A stretch of 64,000 nucleotides of DNA from Bradyrhizobium sp. B097 (GTDB lineage: Bacteria; Pseudomonadota; Alphaproteobacteria; Rhizobiales; Xanthobacteraceae). The translations under genes and the position numbers were made by a program. This document shows, piece after piece, positions 46,768-56,170 of the stretch. The stretch spans positions 7,064,501 through 7,128,500 of the forward strand of contig NZ_CP152412.1 of the NCBI RefSeq assembly GCF_038957035.1, in the 5' to 3' direction. The notes below the pieces were generated by a model. That model saw nothing but the letters and a program-made list of their open reading frames with translations. It was not told where the DNA came from and made no database searches. Numbering within the stretch: position 1 is the stretch's first letter; each line of letters opens with the position of its first letter.

Positions 46768-47143
46768 TGGATTGGTTCTGTGGCTTGGACGTTGGCATGT
46801 ACCAGACGGCGATCTGGGTGGTAGACGAGCGACAAGGTGATGATGGAGACGGCGGGTGGTAACCGATCCGGACGCGATCAAGACGCGCTGAAGCCGTAAC
46901 TCGGCCGGATGCGCCGCCTCGGCCAGGGGGCCGGGGCTCGCTGTCGGCCTAGCTGCATCCAGAACTGTTGAAGCTCGGTCTGGTTCGGTCTTCTGAAAAC
47001 TCCGCACGTGCGCGCCGGGCTGAAAGCGTGGCGCAATAAGATCGACCGGACGGACGCGCTCAATCTAGCGCATCTGATCCGCACCCGCGGGTTCCGCAAG
47101 GCGGACATCAGGAGCGACGCGCGGTACCGGATACGGCTACTAC
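46768..47143 (+). mobile_element. IS110-family transposase remnant
   Basis: ATG at 46768 gives MDWFCGLDVGMYQTAIWVVDE, the IS110 RuvC-like start with its first Asp, then a stop. After indels the DNA continues with DPDAIKTR, LGRMRRLGQ, and WRNKIDRTDALNLAHLIRTRGF near 47020-47095. It is cut at 47144 by the start of an IS66 element. Confidence 0.75.
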
Positions 47144-47169
47144 GTAAGCGGCAAAGAGACCCCGTCTAG

Positions 47170-48188
47170 GTGTTTAGTCCCAAGCTTTGATGGTGCATTC
47201 TTATCGCACGATTCGAAGGATGCGCTATGGGACAGGTTTTACACGGCTGCGCCACCACGACGGAGGCAATCCGTCGAGCAATACAAGATAGTCAAGAGAG
47301 CCTGAGAGCGCTCGCCAGGCGCTACGGGATCAACCAAAAGACCGTCGCGAAGTGGAAGGGGCGCGAGACAGTCGCCGATCTCCCGACAGGCCCAACGGAA
47401 GCCAAATCGACCGTGCTTTCCATCGAGGAGGAGGCGATCATTGTTGCTTTCCGGCGGCATACGCTATTGCCGCTCGACGATTGCCTCTATGCGCTTCAGC
47501 CGACCATCCCACATCTGACGCGATCATCCCTGCATCGCTGTCTCCAGCGCCACGGCATCAGTCGATTGCCGGAGGTCGAAGGCAGTAAGCCTCCGAAGAA
47601 AAAGTTCAAGGCTTATCCGATCGGCTATTTCCACATCGACATTGCTGAGCTCCAGACCGCTGAAGGCAAGCTCTATCTCTACGTCGCCATCGATCGCACC
47701 AGCAAGTTCGCCTTCGTGCAACTGGTCAGGAAGACGGGAAGGACCTCCGCCTCCGCCTTCCTCGAAGCTCTGATCGCGGCTGTGCCCTACAAGATCCATA
47801 CGGTTCTCACCGACAATGGGATCCAGTTCACCTTCTTGCCGCGCTACGCGGACGGCCCGACGGCAAGATACGTGACACATATGTTCGATATGCGCTGCCA
47901 AGAGAATGGCATCGAACATCGGCTGACCAAGATCAAGCATCCCTGGACCAATGGGCAGGTCGAGCGCATGAACCGCACGATCAAGGAAGCGACCGTCCAA
48001 CGCTATCATTACGATCGACACGATCAGCTCGAAGCACACCTTGCTGACTTCATTAACGCATACAACTACGCTCGGCGGCTGAAGACCCTGAAGGGCCTCA
48101 CGCCCTACGAATATATCTGCAAAGCCTGGACAAAAGAGCCCGAACGATTCACCCTCAATCCGCTCCAGCAAATGCCGGGACTAAACAC
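47170..48188 (+). mobile_element. Intact IS481-family element with CTAG target duplication
   Basis: Terminal inverted repeats GTGTTTAGTCCC (47170-47181) and GGGACTAAACAC (48177-48188) are perfect, and CTAG flanks both sides (47166-47169 and 48189-48192). IS481 relatives are known to prefer CTAG-centred targets. A decayed sibling lies at 55796-56170. Confidence 0.9.
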
Positions 48189-48192
48189 CTAG
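47227..48192 (+). CDS. IS481-family DDE transposase
   Basis: The 321-residue protein has an N-terminal helix-turn-helix (SLRALARRYGINQKTVAKWK) and a complete catalytic core: Asp in YFHIDIAELQ, Asp in HTVLTDNGIQFT and Glu in HPWTNGQVERMNRTIKE. The frame is intact. Its stop codon TAG (48190-48192) lies in the flanking CTAG, outside the terminal repeat, so the target site supplies the stop. The element sits inside the left end of an IS66 element. Confidence 0.93.
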   Translation: MGQVLHGCATTTEAIRRAIQDSQESLRALARRYGINQKTVAKWKGRETVADLPTGPTEAKSTVLSIEEEAIIVAFRRHTLLPLDDCLYALQPTIPHLTRSSLHRCLQRHGISRLPEVEGSKPPKKKFKAYPIGYFHIDIAELQTAEGKLYLYVAIDRTSKFAFVQLVRKTGRTSASAFLEALIAAVPYKIHTVLTDNGIQFTFLPRYADGPTARYVTHMFDMRCQENGIEHRLTKIKHPWTNGQVERMNRTIKEATVQRYHYDRHDQLEAHLADFINAYNYARRLKTLKGLTPYEYICKAWTKEPERFTLNPLQQMPGLNT

Positions 48193-48243
48193 CGGAGTGG
48201 GTGAGCTATCGGCTGTTGAGTTTGTGAGCCGATGTGAGCTTCT

Positions 48244-48627
48244 ATGTCTGAGCCTAGTTCTGGAACTAGAACCTTCCATATGATCGAGGCGGTCGCCGAC
48301 CGTCTCGATGGAGCACCGCGGCAGCTTCGCCGACGCTGGTCGGACGAGTTCAAGGCACAAATTGTGGTAGAGGCGCTGGAGCCTGGCGGGAGCGTCTCGG
48401 CGATCGCCCGCCGGATCGGCATTCACCCGTCGCAGCTCTTCGCCTGGCGCCGTGATGCTCGGGCCGAGTTGCATTGTCCCTCGCGGCCGTCAAGTCGCGA
48501 GGTTGTGGTGGCGTCTGTGTCAGGCGCGGTGATCGAAATTTCCATTGGCGAGGTGATCGTGCGCGCCGGCGTGGACGTCGACGAGGTGCAGTTGCAGCGG
48601 GTGATCCGGGCGGTCCGTTCGGCATGA
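48244..48627 (+). CDS. tnpA: IS66-family TnpA accessory protein
   Basis: The 127-residue product has the IS66 OrfA pattern: RRRWSDEFKAQIVVEALEPGGSVSAIARRIGIHPSQLFAWRRDAR (region, residues 28-72) is the helix-turn-helix, and the C-terminus has VIEISIGEVIVRAGVDVDEVQLQ. It binds DNA and assists the TnpC transposase, which is absent here. Its stop overlaps the tnpB start. Confidence 0.9.
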   Translation: MSEPSSGTRTFHMIEAVADRLDGAPRQLRRRWSDEFKAQIVVEALEPGGSVSAIARRIGIHPSQLFAWRRDARAELHCPSRPSSREVVVASVSGAVIEISIGEVIVRAGVDVDEVQLQRVIRAVRSA

Positions 48628-48679
48628 TCCCCTCCGGCGTGAAAGTGTTCCTGGCCAGCCATCCAGTCGACTTCCGCAA
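48624..48679 (+). pseudogene. tnpB: IS66 TnpB start, truncated
   Basis: MIPSGVKVFLASHPVDFR is the usual TnpB N-terminus; after about 18 codons the sequence changes to the end repeats of the recombinase element at 48680. Confidence 0.85.
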
Positions 48680-48783
48680 TTATGCGGAGCCTACGATTAT
48701 GCGGAGTGCGCGGCCGTTCGATCCGAGATCCGCTCCGTTATCAACAGTTTAGTTCCCAGTGCCCTCTTCCTCGCTCCGCATAA
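48680..48783. repeat. Recombinase-element end with repeated sites
   Basis: TTATGCGGAG occurs directly at 48680-48689 and 48697-48706, and inverted (CTCCGCATAA) at 48774-48783. These flank the point where IS66 tnpB is broken and precede the recombinase genes, so they look like binding or attachment sites of the tyrosine recombinases. Confidence 0.6.
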
Positions 48784-48831
48784 TCTGAGGCCTCCCTTCC
48801 TGTCTTGATGGCAACGAAAGGGAGACAAGGA

Positions 48832-50076
48832 ATGGTCAAGTTGAGTGAGAACCACTGCCACGGGCAGCGCTGCATGGACGCAGGCGATCTTGCCCCGCTG
48901 GTGACGGAGTTCGCACGACACCTGACGGTGTTGGGGCATTCGAGCTTGACGGTGAGCGGCTATGACGCCGCAGCCCGACACCTCGCGCAATGGCTGACGC
49001 TGTCTAAGGTCGCAGTCACCGACATCGATGATGGCGTCACCGATCGGTTCGCTCGGCATCGCTGTCGATGACCCGGCATACGTCGCGTGAAGGGCGTGTC
49101 CAAGAAGTGCGTGAGGCGGGTGCGCCGGTTCGTCGAGTTTCTCGGCGAGCGCGGGATCGTCCAGCGCAAGCCGAAGCTCGCATTACCGACGCTCGACCGG
49201 TGGGTAGTCGAGTTCCAGGACTGGCTGCGGCAGCATCGCGGCGTCACAGAGCTGACAATAGATCGACATGGTCGCATGGTCATGCGGCTGCTCCCGGCAC
49301 TTGGCAGCAAGCCGCGAAGCTGGGATGCCCAACTCATTCGCGACGTGATCATTGCAGAGACGAAACGGGTCTCGCTCGCCTATGTGAAGACTATGACGAT
49401 GGCGCTGAGAGGATATTTGCGGTTCCTCACCGCACGGGGGTTGTGCCGGGCGGGACTCGATCATGCTGGGCCAATGATTCCGCAGTGGCGACTGTCGTCG
49501 CTGCCGCGGTACATCAGCTCGTCAGATGTCGAGACGTTGATTGCAATGTGCGACCAGACCACGGCGACTGGCGTTCGTGATCGGGCGATCCTGCTGCTGT
49601 TGGCACGACTGGGCTTGTGGGCTTGCGGGCCGGCGACATTCTCTCTTCGTCTCACCGATATTGATTGGCAACAGGCGACGCTGTCGGTTCGTGGCAAGGG
49701 GCGGCGGGAGACGAGATTACCATTGCCGCAAGACGCCGGCGATGCCGTGCTCGCATATCTGGATCAGGCCCGGCCGCACGTCGCCGATGGTCGACTCTTC
49801 TTCATGTCGAATGCACCAATCCGGCCACTGACAGGTTCGAGCGCAGTCTCTGACGTTGTGCGTGGTGCAATACGAAAGGCCGACATCCCCGCTCCGTCGA
49901 ATGGGGCCAACCTGCTTCGGCATTCGGCCGCGACCGCCATGCTGCGGGGCGGCGCGACGCTCGACACAGTTGGTGCCGTGCTGCGCCACCGCTCACCGGA
50001 CATGACCGCGCACTATGCCAAAGTCGACGTGACGATGCTGCTGCAGATCGCGCAACCCTGGCCGGGAGATGTGTGA
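48832..50076 (+). pseudogene. First tyrosine recombinase of a RIT-like element, inactivated
   Basis: ATG at 48832 follows GGGAGACAAGG. The frame is continuous to 50076 except for TGA at 49069-49071, in a spot where relatives have Cys (HRCRC). The SAM-like N-terminal domain and the catalytic domain are both present. Box I reads LGLWACGPATFSLRL instead of the usual LGLRAGDIVSLRL; an 8-base duplication (GGGCTTGT at about 49610-49625) scrambles it and removes the catalytic Arg. In box II the usual HLLRHS is NLLRHS. LRHRS and the final Tyr (HYAKVD) remain. Dead by three independent changes. Confidence 0.8.
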
Positions 50077-50450
50077 TGCTGAGCAAATATCTTGCCAAAT
50101 ATGTGGACCAGCAGCAGTCGCTGGGGTTCAAGTTCCGCGTCCAGCAAATCCTGCTGAGGGGCTACGTCGGCTTCGCCGAGGAGCGCGGCGACCGGCACAT
50201 CAGAAGCGCCCGCGTCCTGGCATGGGCCGCACGTGCGCCGTCACCGGAGCAGCGCCGCAACCGGTTGCTTACCGTGCGGCGGTTCGCGCTGGCGATGCAC
50301 GCCGAGAATCCGCGCCATCAGGTTCCGGCGGCGGATGCACTCGGCCACGCCGTCGTCAAGCGGCGATCGCCGTATATCTATAGTGCAGACGAGGTCGCAC
50401 GATTGCTTCGCGCTACGGCGGAACTCCGGCCGGCGCGCTATTATCGAAAT
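50076..50450 (+). pseudogene. Second tyrosine recombinase of the RIT-like set, truncated
   Basis: ATG at 50076 shares a base with the previous stop (TGATG). The protein begins MLSKYLAKYVDQQQSLGFKF, GYVGFAEERGDRH, RNRLLTVRRFALAMHAENPRHQVP and reaches SPYIYSADEVARLLRATAELRP, where homology ends near 50440. The catalytic domain is missing, and no third recombinase follows. Confidence 0.78.
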
Positions 50451-51817
50451 CCGTTTCGCGCGATTACGGAAACACGCAATGATCGCCCTCCACTCGATGA
50501 AAAGCACGGTCGACATGCCTTCCTTGGAACCCAGCAAACGTCGGCGACAATCTCGCGCTGCTTCCATTTGCGACCGCCTTCTGGTGATCCCGTAGCGCTT
50601 GCTTCTCAGGCACCCTTGATATTCTGTACATGAGACTCCGCTCGAAAGACGATTCCTTCCTCGAAAGTGGTCTCCGCCGGGCTATTCACGCAAGCTGCAA
50701 TTCCCAAAATTACCGGACACAAGGAATCCGCCGTTGCGGCCTGACGAGTTAAAATCTGATTACGAGGTGTTGGGAGAAGATCAAGTCTGTTCTGGCTTCC
50801 GACCTATCTCGATATCCTTGTTTGCATCAAGCCAATCGCAAGTCGGTATCGCAAGGCCTCGCTTTCTTAGCATGCTTCAGAGTAGCTGCGTAGCGAGCGT
50901 TAGACGCATCACAAGGGCATCTATGTCAAGTCGCCATTCGGTGCTCCCGAGCAGATAGTGCCCTTCTCGGCCGCCACCTGCGTCGCGTCGCCATCGCCAG
51001 TTGGTAATGTCCGCAAAGACGCGAGGACAAATCGACCAAGGTGATGGCGCCGGATGTCGCCCAGTCATCTGCCATTTCCTATCGCATAGGGAAGATTTCC
51101 AGGGGTTCGCTACTACGGCTTTCCCGCCAACGGCGGACGTGGCGATAACGTCGTCCGCCGTTGCCGACCGCTCGATGCCAAACACGCTGCGGCTGATTCC
51201 GAGCTGGCGACCGGTTCCCGCCAAAAGCCGTCGATAAAGCGACGGGCTGTTCCGGATCTGCCTAATTGCGACGGCACCAAAGCGCTGTATCGCGCCGCGT
51301 TCATCCACCCATCCTCCGCTGTGCACGTCATGATCTCTTCGCTGTCTAATGTCGTCACCGCCGCCGAACGTGCTGCGCAAGCTGCCGCCGCCCGCACGAT
51401 ACCGATCGACTGCCGCAATCCCGCTGCAGAACTAGCCGCTGATCAACTCAAAGTCTTCTCTCCCGGTACCGGATCCGTGAGGTCGTCCTCGCCAACTCGT
51501 TGCAGCATACCAGATGGCCCCCAAATCGTCTTCTTCGAGCCTTGCCTGGTACGAGAACACGCGCTGCAGCCCCTCACGACAACGATGAGAAATCATCGGC
51601 GCTGCCGCACCGTCTGGAAAGAGAGCAGTTGCAAGTCAGAGGGTATTAGAATGATCACTTTGAGGATGCGAAAGACGCCTTAATTCCTGTCCTTTACACA
51701 AGATCAAATGGAGGTCACGCGATCAGCCATCTTGAAAAGTCCTTATCTTTGCCAAGCCACAAACCAGCAGATGCTTGTGCTCGCCCATAGACCCAGGATG
51801 CGAATCACACCGCGGGA
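50451..51817. other. Long gap without a supported gene
   Basis: About 1.4 kb between the broken recombinase and the Ehu-like operon. Frames such as 50877-51380 (minus) have no family features. No element end was recognised. Confidence 0.4.
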
Positions 51818-52672
51818 CTATGTCACCTCCCGCACCGCCCGCAGAAACTGGCGCGTCCGATCGCTCCGGGGATTCGCGAAAAACGTTTCTGGGGGCCCAT
51901 CCTCCTCGATCTTACCGGAATGGATAAACCCGATACGATCGGCAAACCCCTTAGCGAACCCCATCTGATGCGTGACCATCAGCATTGTCAAATCGTGCTC
52001 CGCCCCAAGCTTGCGGATGACATCCAAAACTTCGCCCGCCAATTCGGGGTCAAGCGCCGAAGTTACTTCGTCGAATAGCATTACCTTAGGGCGCATAGCG
52101 AGCGCACGCGCAATGGCGACGCGTTGCTGCTGCCCGCCCGAGAGCTGGCTGGGATAGTGGTGCACTTTGTCGGACAAGCCGACCATGCCGAGAAGGTCTA
52201 CGGCTCGCTCTTCGGCCTCTCGCTTTGACAGGCCAAGCACCGTGACCGGTGCCACGATGCAGTTCTTAAGCGCCGTCATGTGCGAGAACAAGTTGAAGTG
52301 CTGGAACACCATCCCGATCTTGCTCCGAATGCGGCGAAGATGGGCAGCATTGGCCGGCACCATCTGGCCGTGTTGCTCGATATGAGTTAGCGGCTCGCCA
52401 TCCACCCAAATTATACCACCGCTGACACGCTCAAGCGTCATGAGCATGCGCAGGACGGTCGTCTTACCCGAGCCAGATGGTCCGATGAGAGCAACCTTTT
52501 CGCCTCGTCGGATCTCGAGGTCGAGTTCCTCGATAACAACGTGTTGGCCGTAGCGCTTTGTGACGTGCTCAAAGCGAACCATCGTCTGGCCGACGGCAGG
52601 CAGCGCGTGATCTTCTGAATGCTTCACAATAGAAGTGCGCCCAAGTGCCGGCCATCTAGAATTAGGAGTCAT
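51818..52672 (-). CDS. ehuA: Ehu-like ABC transporter ATP-binding protein
   Basis: The 284-residue ATPase has Walker [25 protein letters not shown] and Walker [13 protein letters not shown], plus VTHQMGF with the switch His. The Pro usual after the Walker B Glu is Val here, as in some EhuA-type proteins. It is the last gene of a four-gene operon, overlapping the permease gene by four bases (ATGA), and powers the importer. The first 30 residues before [12 protein letters not shown] may not be translated; an internal start at about 52582 is possible. Confidence 0.85.
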   Translation of the reverse strand: MTPNSRWPALGRTSIVKHSEDHALPAVGQTMVRFEHVTKRYGQHVVIEELDLEIRRGEKVALIGPSGSGKTTVLRMLMTLERVSGGIIWVDGEPLTHIEQHGQMVPANAAHLRRIRSKIGMVFQHFNLFSHMTALKNCIVAPVTVLGLSKREAEERAVDLLGMVGLSDKVHHYPSQLSGGQQQRVAIARALAMRPKVMLFDEVTSALDPELAGEVLDVIRKLGAEHDLTMLMVTHQMGFAKGFADRIGFIHSGKIEEDGPPETFFANPRSDRTRQFLRAVREVT

Positions 52673-53325
52673 CGTGCGATCCTCCGATTGACAGCACGTT
52701 CGGCATATCTGATCGCCGCAGCGGAACTGAGGCTCATAGCTAGAAAGAACAAACCCACCAGGGTGATCGGCTCAATGTAGCGGAAACTTTCCGATCCCAG
52801 CGTCTTGGCCGTCTCCATAAGCTCCAAGACCGCGATGACCGATAGAATTGGTGTTGCCTTGAAAATCGCAATTAAATCGTTACCAAGCGCAGGTACAATT
52901 GGTACAATGGCTTGCGGCAAGATGACGACCCTAATCGCCGTGGTCAGGCTAAGGTTTAGTGCCGTCGACGCTTCCCACTGTCCTCGCTGAATGTTTTCGA
53001 AACCAGCTCGATAGACTTCCGAGCAATACGCAGCGTAGTGAACTCCGATGCCCAGCACCCCGACCGTTAGCGAATCGAGCGTTATGCCGAATTGCGGTAG
53101 CGCAAAATACATGAAGAATATCTGGATAAGCAGCGGCGTCGAACGGACGATTTCGACGAGAAGTGCAACTGGCCACGACAACGTCGGGCTTACCATCCGC
53201 AGTATTGCGAGGGCGAGCCCAAGGGTTGCGGCAATTGCAAAACTAAGGGCCGCTGCTTCGATGGTGACCCCCGCAGCTTTAAATAAATGCGGCAGTACTT
53301 CAAACGTGTAGGTCCAGTCCCACAA
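52669..53325 (-). CDS. ehuD: Ehu-like ABC transporter permease 2
   Basis: This 218-residue inner-membrane permease has the HisMQ fold, with the EAA loop in GQWEASTALNLSLTTAIRVVILPQA. It starts with TTG immediately after the TAA of the preceding permease gene (53326-53328), so the two are tightly coupled. Length matches EhuD. The two permeases form a heterodimeric channel. The context with an EhuB-like binding protein supports the name. Confidence 0.82.
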   Translation of the reverse strand: MWDWTYTFEVLPHLFKAAGVTIEAAALSFAIAATLGLALAILRMVSPTLSWPVALLVEIVRSTPLLIQIFFMYFALPQFGITLDSLTVGVLGIGVHYAAYCSEVYRAGFENIQRGQWEASTALNLSLTTAIRVVILPQAIVPIVPALGNDLIAIFKATPILSVIAVLELMETAKTLGSESFRYIEPITLVGLFFLAMSLSSAAAIRYAERAVNRRIAR

Positions 53326-54054
53326 TTAGGGGGCCCCTCCCGGTGCGACGCCGCGCGATGCCGCACTCTGAACCAGACGCATCAGAATCGTGATCGCTAA
53401 CGACATCGCGAAATAAGCCAGCAACACTAACACGAAGATATCAGTAGTCTTCATGGTCAAGGTGTTAATCTCCGAGGCTCTGAAGGCGAGATCCGGGATA
53501 GTGATAAGTGAGACTAGCGCCGTCGACTTCAGCAGCTCGATGAATAGATTGCCCCACGGCGGTGCCATCAGCACGACGGCTTGCGGTAAAATGATTCGAT
53601 GCAGCGCCTGACCACGGGTCATGTTGACTGCACTCGACGCCTCCCACTGGCCGCGTGGAACGGCCTCGATTGCAGCGCGAATAATCTCTGCGCCGTATGC
53701 TCCCGTGTTAAGTCCGAGCGCCAGCACTGCTACTGTGAAGGGCGCGAGCCAAATGCCGAATGTAGGTAATACGAAGAACAGCCAGAACAGCTGCACTAAT
53801 AGCGAAGTCCCACGAAACACCTCGATGTACCCTCGCGCACACCACCGCACTGGCAATGGTCCGTAAAGCCGCGCGAGCGCCGCCGTGACCCCAAAGGCAC
53901 AGGCGAGGAACGAGGCGATAGAGGCGATACTGCCCGTCGTGATAGCGCCATCCAGTAAGGCAGGCAAGAAATCATGGAACCGCTCGAGTGTGGAGAGCCA
54001 CGCAGTGAACGCAATGATCGCGAGCAGCATTACGGTGATGTGGCGCTCCCCCAT
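53326..54054 (-). CDS. ehuC: Ehu-like ABC transporter permease 1
   Basis: The 242-residue protein is a second HisMQ-type permease with several membrane segments and the EAA loop GQWEASSAVNMTRGQALHRII. It is separated from the binding-protein gene by 120 bases that contain a small hairpin (54123-54135), common where a binding protein is made in excess. Its stop abuts the start of the next permease. Confidence 0.82.
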   Translation of the reverse strand: MGERHITVMLLAIIAFTAWLSTLERFHDFLPALLDGAITTGSIASIASFLACAFGVTAALARLYGPLPVRWCARGYIEVFRGTSLLVQLFWLFFVLPTFGIWLAPFTVAVLALGLNTGAYGAEIIRAAIEAVPRGQWEASSAVNMTRGQALHRIILPQAVVLMAPPWGNLFIELLKSTALVSLITIPDLAFRASEINTLTMKTTDIFVLVLLAYFAMSLAITILMRLVQSAASRGVAPGGAP

Positions 54055-54122
54055 TCTGTTTAATCCTGATGAACCCTAACGATGTCCTCTCTTGCCGGAC
54101 GGTCGCTGCATTGCGGAAAGGT

Positions 54123-54135
54123 GGCCTCGAAGGCC
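54123..54135. other. Small hairpin between binding-protein and permease genes
   Basis: GGCCT-CGA-AGGCC forms a five-pair stem without a T tract. It may protect the binding-protein mRNA or attenuate expression of the permeases. Confidence 0.35.
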
Positions 54136-54174
54136 CAAGAACACATGCTGTTGCCCCCAAAGAAGAGCACTGCT

Positions 54175-55038
54175 TTATTTCCCCGCGCAAAGTTCGGCCG
54201 TAGTCTTTTTTCCGGGCAGGGTATTCTTGCCGAATCCAAATGGCGTAACGATCGCAAGGTGTTCAGACGATCCAAGAAACGTCTTCAGCTCTTGGTTGAA
54301 GGCTTCGAGGAGATCCCTGTCCTCCTTGCGGAAGCCAAACGCACCATAACCCTCTACGGGCTTGCCAGCCACTTCGAAGTACTGGGGAGTGACTTCGATA
54401 CCCGTAACCTTCTTCGCCATCTCGATCAGTTGGATAGCGGGCAGCGCCCCGGCATCAGCGCGTCCCGACTGCACCGCCGCGAGAAGACTCGTATTGTCAC
54501 GCAAGACAAGTAGCTGCGACTGATCAATCCCTGCAATTTTCGCATAGTCAACCTCGACCGCCCCCGTCACCACGGCGAGCTTCAAATCTTTGTTCTCCGC
54601 GAAAGTAGACAGATCTTTTATGCTTTTCGGGTTGCCTTGCGGAACCAACATAGCCTCTCCCAGGCGATAGATCGGGTCGGAGAAGGCGATCTGCTCACAA
54701 CGTTTCGGCGTAATGTACATAGCCATCGTGAGGTCGATCCGCTCCGCCTTCAGGCCGGGCACGATTGAGCCCCACTCCGTCAGAATGCTGTCGACTTTGT
54801 TGATTCCCAGCTTCTTTGCGATGGATCTGGCAATTTCCACGTCCTCACCCGTAACCCGACCGTCGGCGGATTTGTAGGCCGGCGGTATGGCATTGGAGTA
54901 GCCAATACGAATGCTTCCCTCTTTCTTCGCACGTTGGAGGGCCGTGTCTGCCAATGTATCTCCGCGCGCTGCCAATATCGGTAGCGTAGCAGCCGTCATA
55001 GCGAAAATGAGGCGACCAATCTGAAACCTCTTCATCAT
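54175..55038 (-). CDS. ehuB: Ehu-like (ectoine/hydroxyectoine-type) periplasmic binding protein
   Basis: The 287-residue protein (Met at 55038, GGGAGG site) has a signal peptide ending ILAARG, and a family 3 binding fold. Segments typical of EhuB are visible: SILTEWGSIVPGLKAERIDL, AMYITPKRCEQIAFSDPIYRLGEAMLVP, GVQ-like AAVQSGRADAGAL, and the end YGAFGFRKEDRDLLEAFNQELKTFLG with TAELC. EhuB binds ectoine and hydroxyectoine as compatible solutes or nutrients. No ectoine-degradation genes (acetyl-diaminobutyrate deacetylase and partners) are nearby, so the ligand could be another cyclic amino acid. It is the first gene of the operon. Confidence 0.82.
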   Translation of the reverse strand: MMKRFQIGRLIFAMTAATLPILAARGDTLADTALQRAKKEGSIRIGYSNAIPPAYKSADGRVTGEDVEIARSIAKKLGINKVDSILTEWGSIVPGLKAERIDLTMAMYITPKRCEQIAFSDPIYRLGEAMLVPQGNPKSIKDLSTFAENKDLKLAVVTGAVEVDYAKIAGIDQSQLLVLRDNTSLLAAVQSGRADAGALPAIQLIEMAKKVTGIEVTPQYFEVAGKPVEGYGAFGFRKEDRDLLEAFNQELKTFLGSSEHLAIVTPFGFGKNTLPGKKTTAELCAGK

Positions 55039-55795
55039 CTCGCATATCCTCCCACGATACAAGGCGCTAACAAAGTCGGGGAACGCAAGCTCTCCTCAAG
55101 AACATATCTCTAATGTGGACGCAGAAAAGCTACCAGAACTGGGCATCGTTTTGCCGACTGCCAGCGTCCAAATGGATCGATAAGCTTCTGGAAATCTATT
55201 GCGTAGAACCTCGCACTGCTCTGGGACAACTCACACGGTAGGATAACGAACGGCTTTGGACCGCAAAAGCAATGTCGGTCGCTTAAAGTCGCTTCGCGCG
55301 CCGCCTGGGCGTGATCCCCTGCGATTCGTTGATTCCTTTTGACTCGCGGACTTATGCGCGAGAACCTCAGCGAGGATACTCAGCTAGGTGCGATTGGACC
55401 AGCGGGTACGCTCGTCGTTATTTGCTCGGTTATTCCTGGTCGTAAAAGGGTGCGAAATGTGTTGGACGCGCCCGGCCGCTCCGCCTTCTGCGACACCATC
55501 GTGAGCTTGTACTGCCGATTAGATGAGGCTGGTGATTTGAGCGGCGAGGAAGGGCTCACTCCATGGCGACAGTTTGCCATCAAACCCTTCTGTACCAGTC
55601 GCCGGCAGTGCTTGACCACCGCTCAAGACCGACGCTCTGTGCCTTGTCGCTGATAATTAGGGCTTAGCCGCGACTCCGAGCTAACCTATAACGGAAGCAA
55701 AGATTTTTCTCCTAGTGGACTATGTAGCCGGCAAGCTAAAGTCGTAAAGTGCAAAACCGCTGCACGGGAGCGTTCGAGTATGGCATGGCGCGAGG
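55039..55795. other. Gap upstream of the Ehu-like operon
   Basis: No gene is supported. A moderate sigma-54-like pattern (minus strand TGGTAGC-TTTT-CTGC near 55120-55140) was seen, but its boxes are weak and no UAS was found. Confidence 0.35.
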
Positions 55796-56170
55796 TGTTT
55801 AATCCCGGCATTTGCGGGAGCGGGATGAGCTAGAATCGGTCCGCCTGAGAAGTCCGACATTCGCAGAAGCGTTGGTATAGTGTGAGGCCCTCGAGTAATA
55901 TAGGCGGTGATGAAACCGGCAAGATGAGCTTCGAGCTAACCTTGTCGATCGTAATGGGAGCGCTGGTCGTCGCTTCCTTGATCGTGCCGCTAATGCGCTC
56001 GATCTGGCCATTAGTTCAGAGATGCTTGGCCTTGGTCGGCCGATGTTTGCTTGACTAATTGCGCGAAAGTGGCCCTGCTAGTGCGATCGATTACGACGTA
56101 ACGGTAGAATTTGCCGTCAGCGGTCTGGAGGTCTTGGAATTCTGCTTCGAGGGCCGGCTGCCTTCCTTCC
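55796..56170 (-). mobile_element. Decayed IS481-family copy
   Basis: The plus strand from 55796 (GAGGTGTTTAATCCCGGCAT) is the complement of the right end of the IS481 element at 47170-48188, and 55905-56160 matches its transposase gene in reverse (for example the complements of GATCAAGGAAGCGAC, and CTCCAGACCGCTGA). A central part is deleted and many bases differ. Confidence 0.8.

Larger units (their letters stand above)
47144..48679 (+). mobile_element. IS66-family element, interrupted and truncated
   Basis: GTAAGCG at 47144-47150 is the usual IS66 terminal heptamer, and after removal of the inserted IS481 the leader continues GCGGAGTGGGTGAGC at 48192 into tnpA (48244). tnpB starts at 48624 and is cut at about 48679 by recombinase-element sequence. 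tnpC and the right end are missing. Confidence 0.7.
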
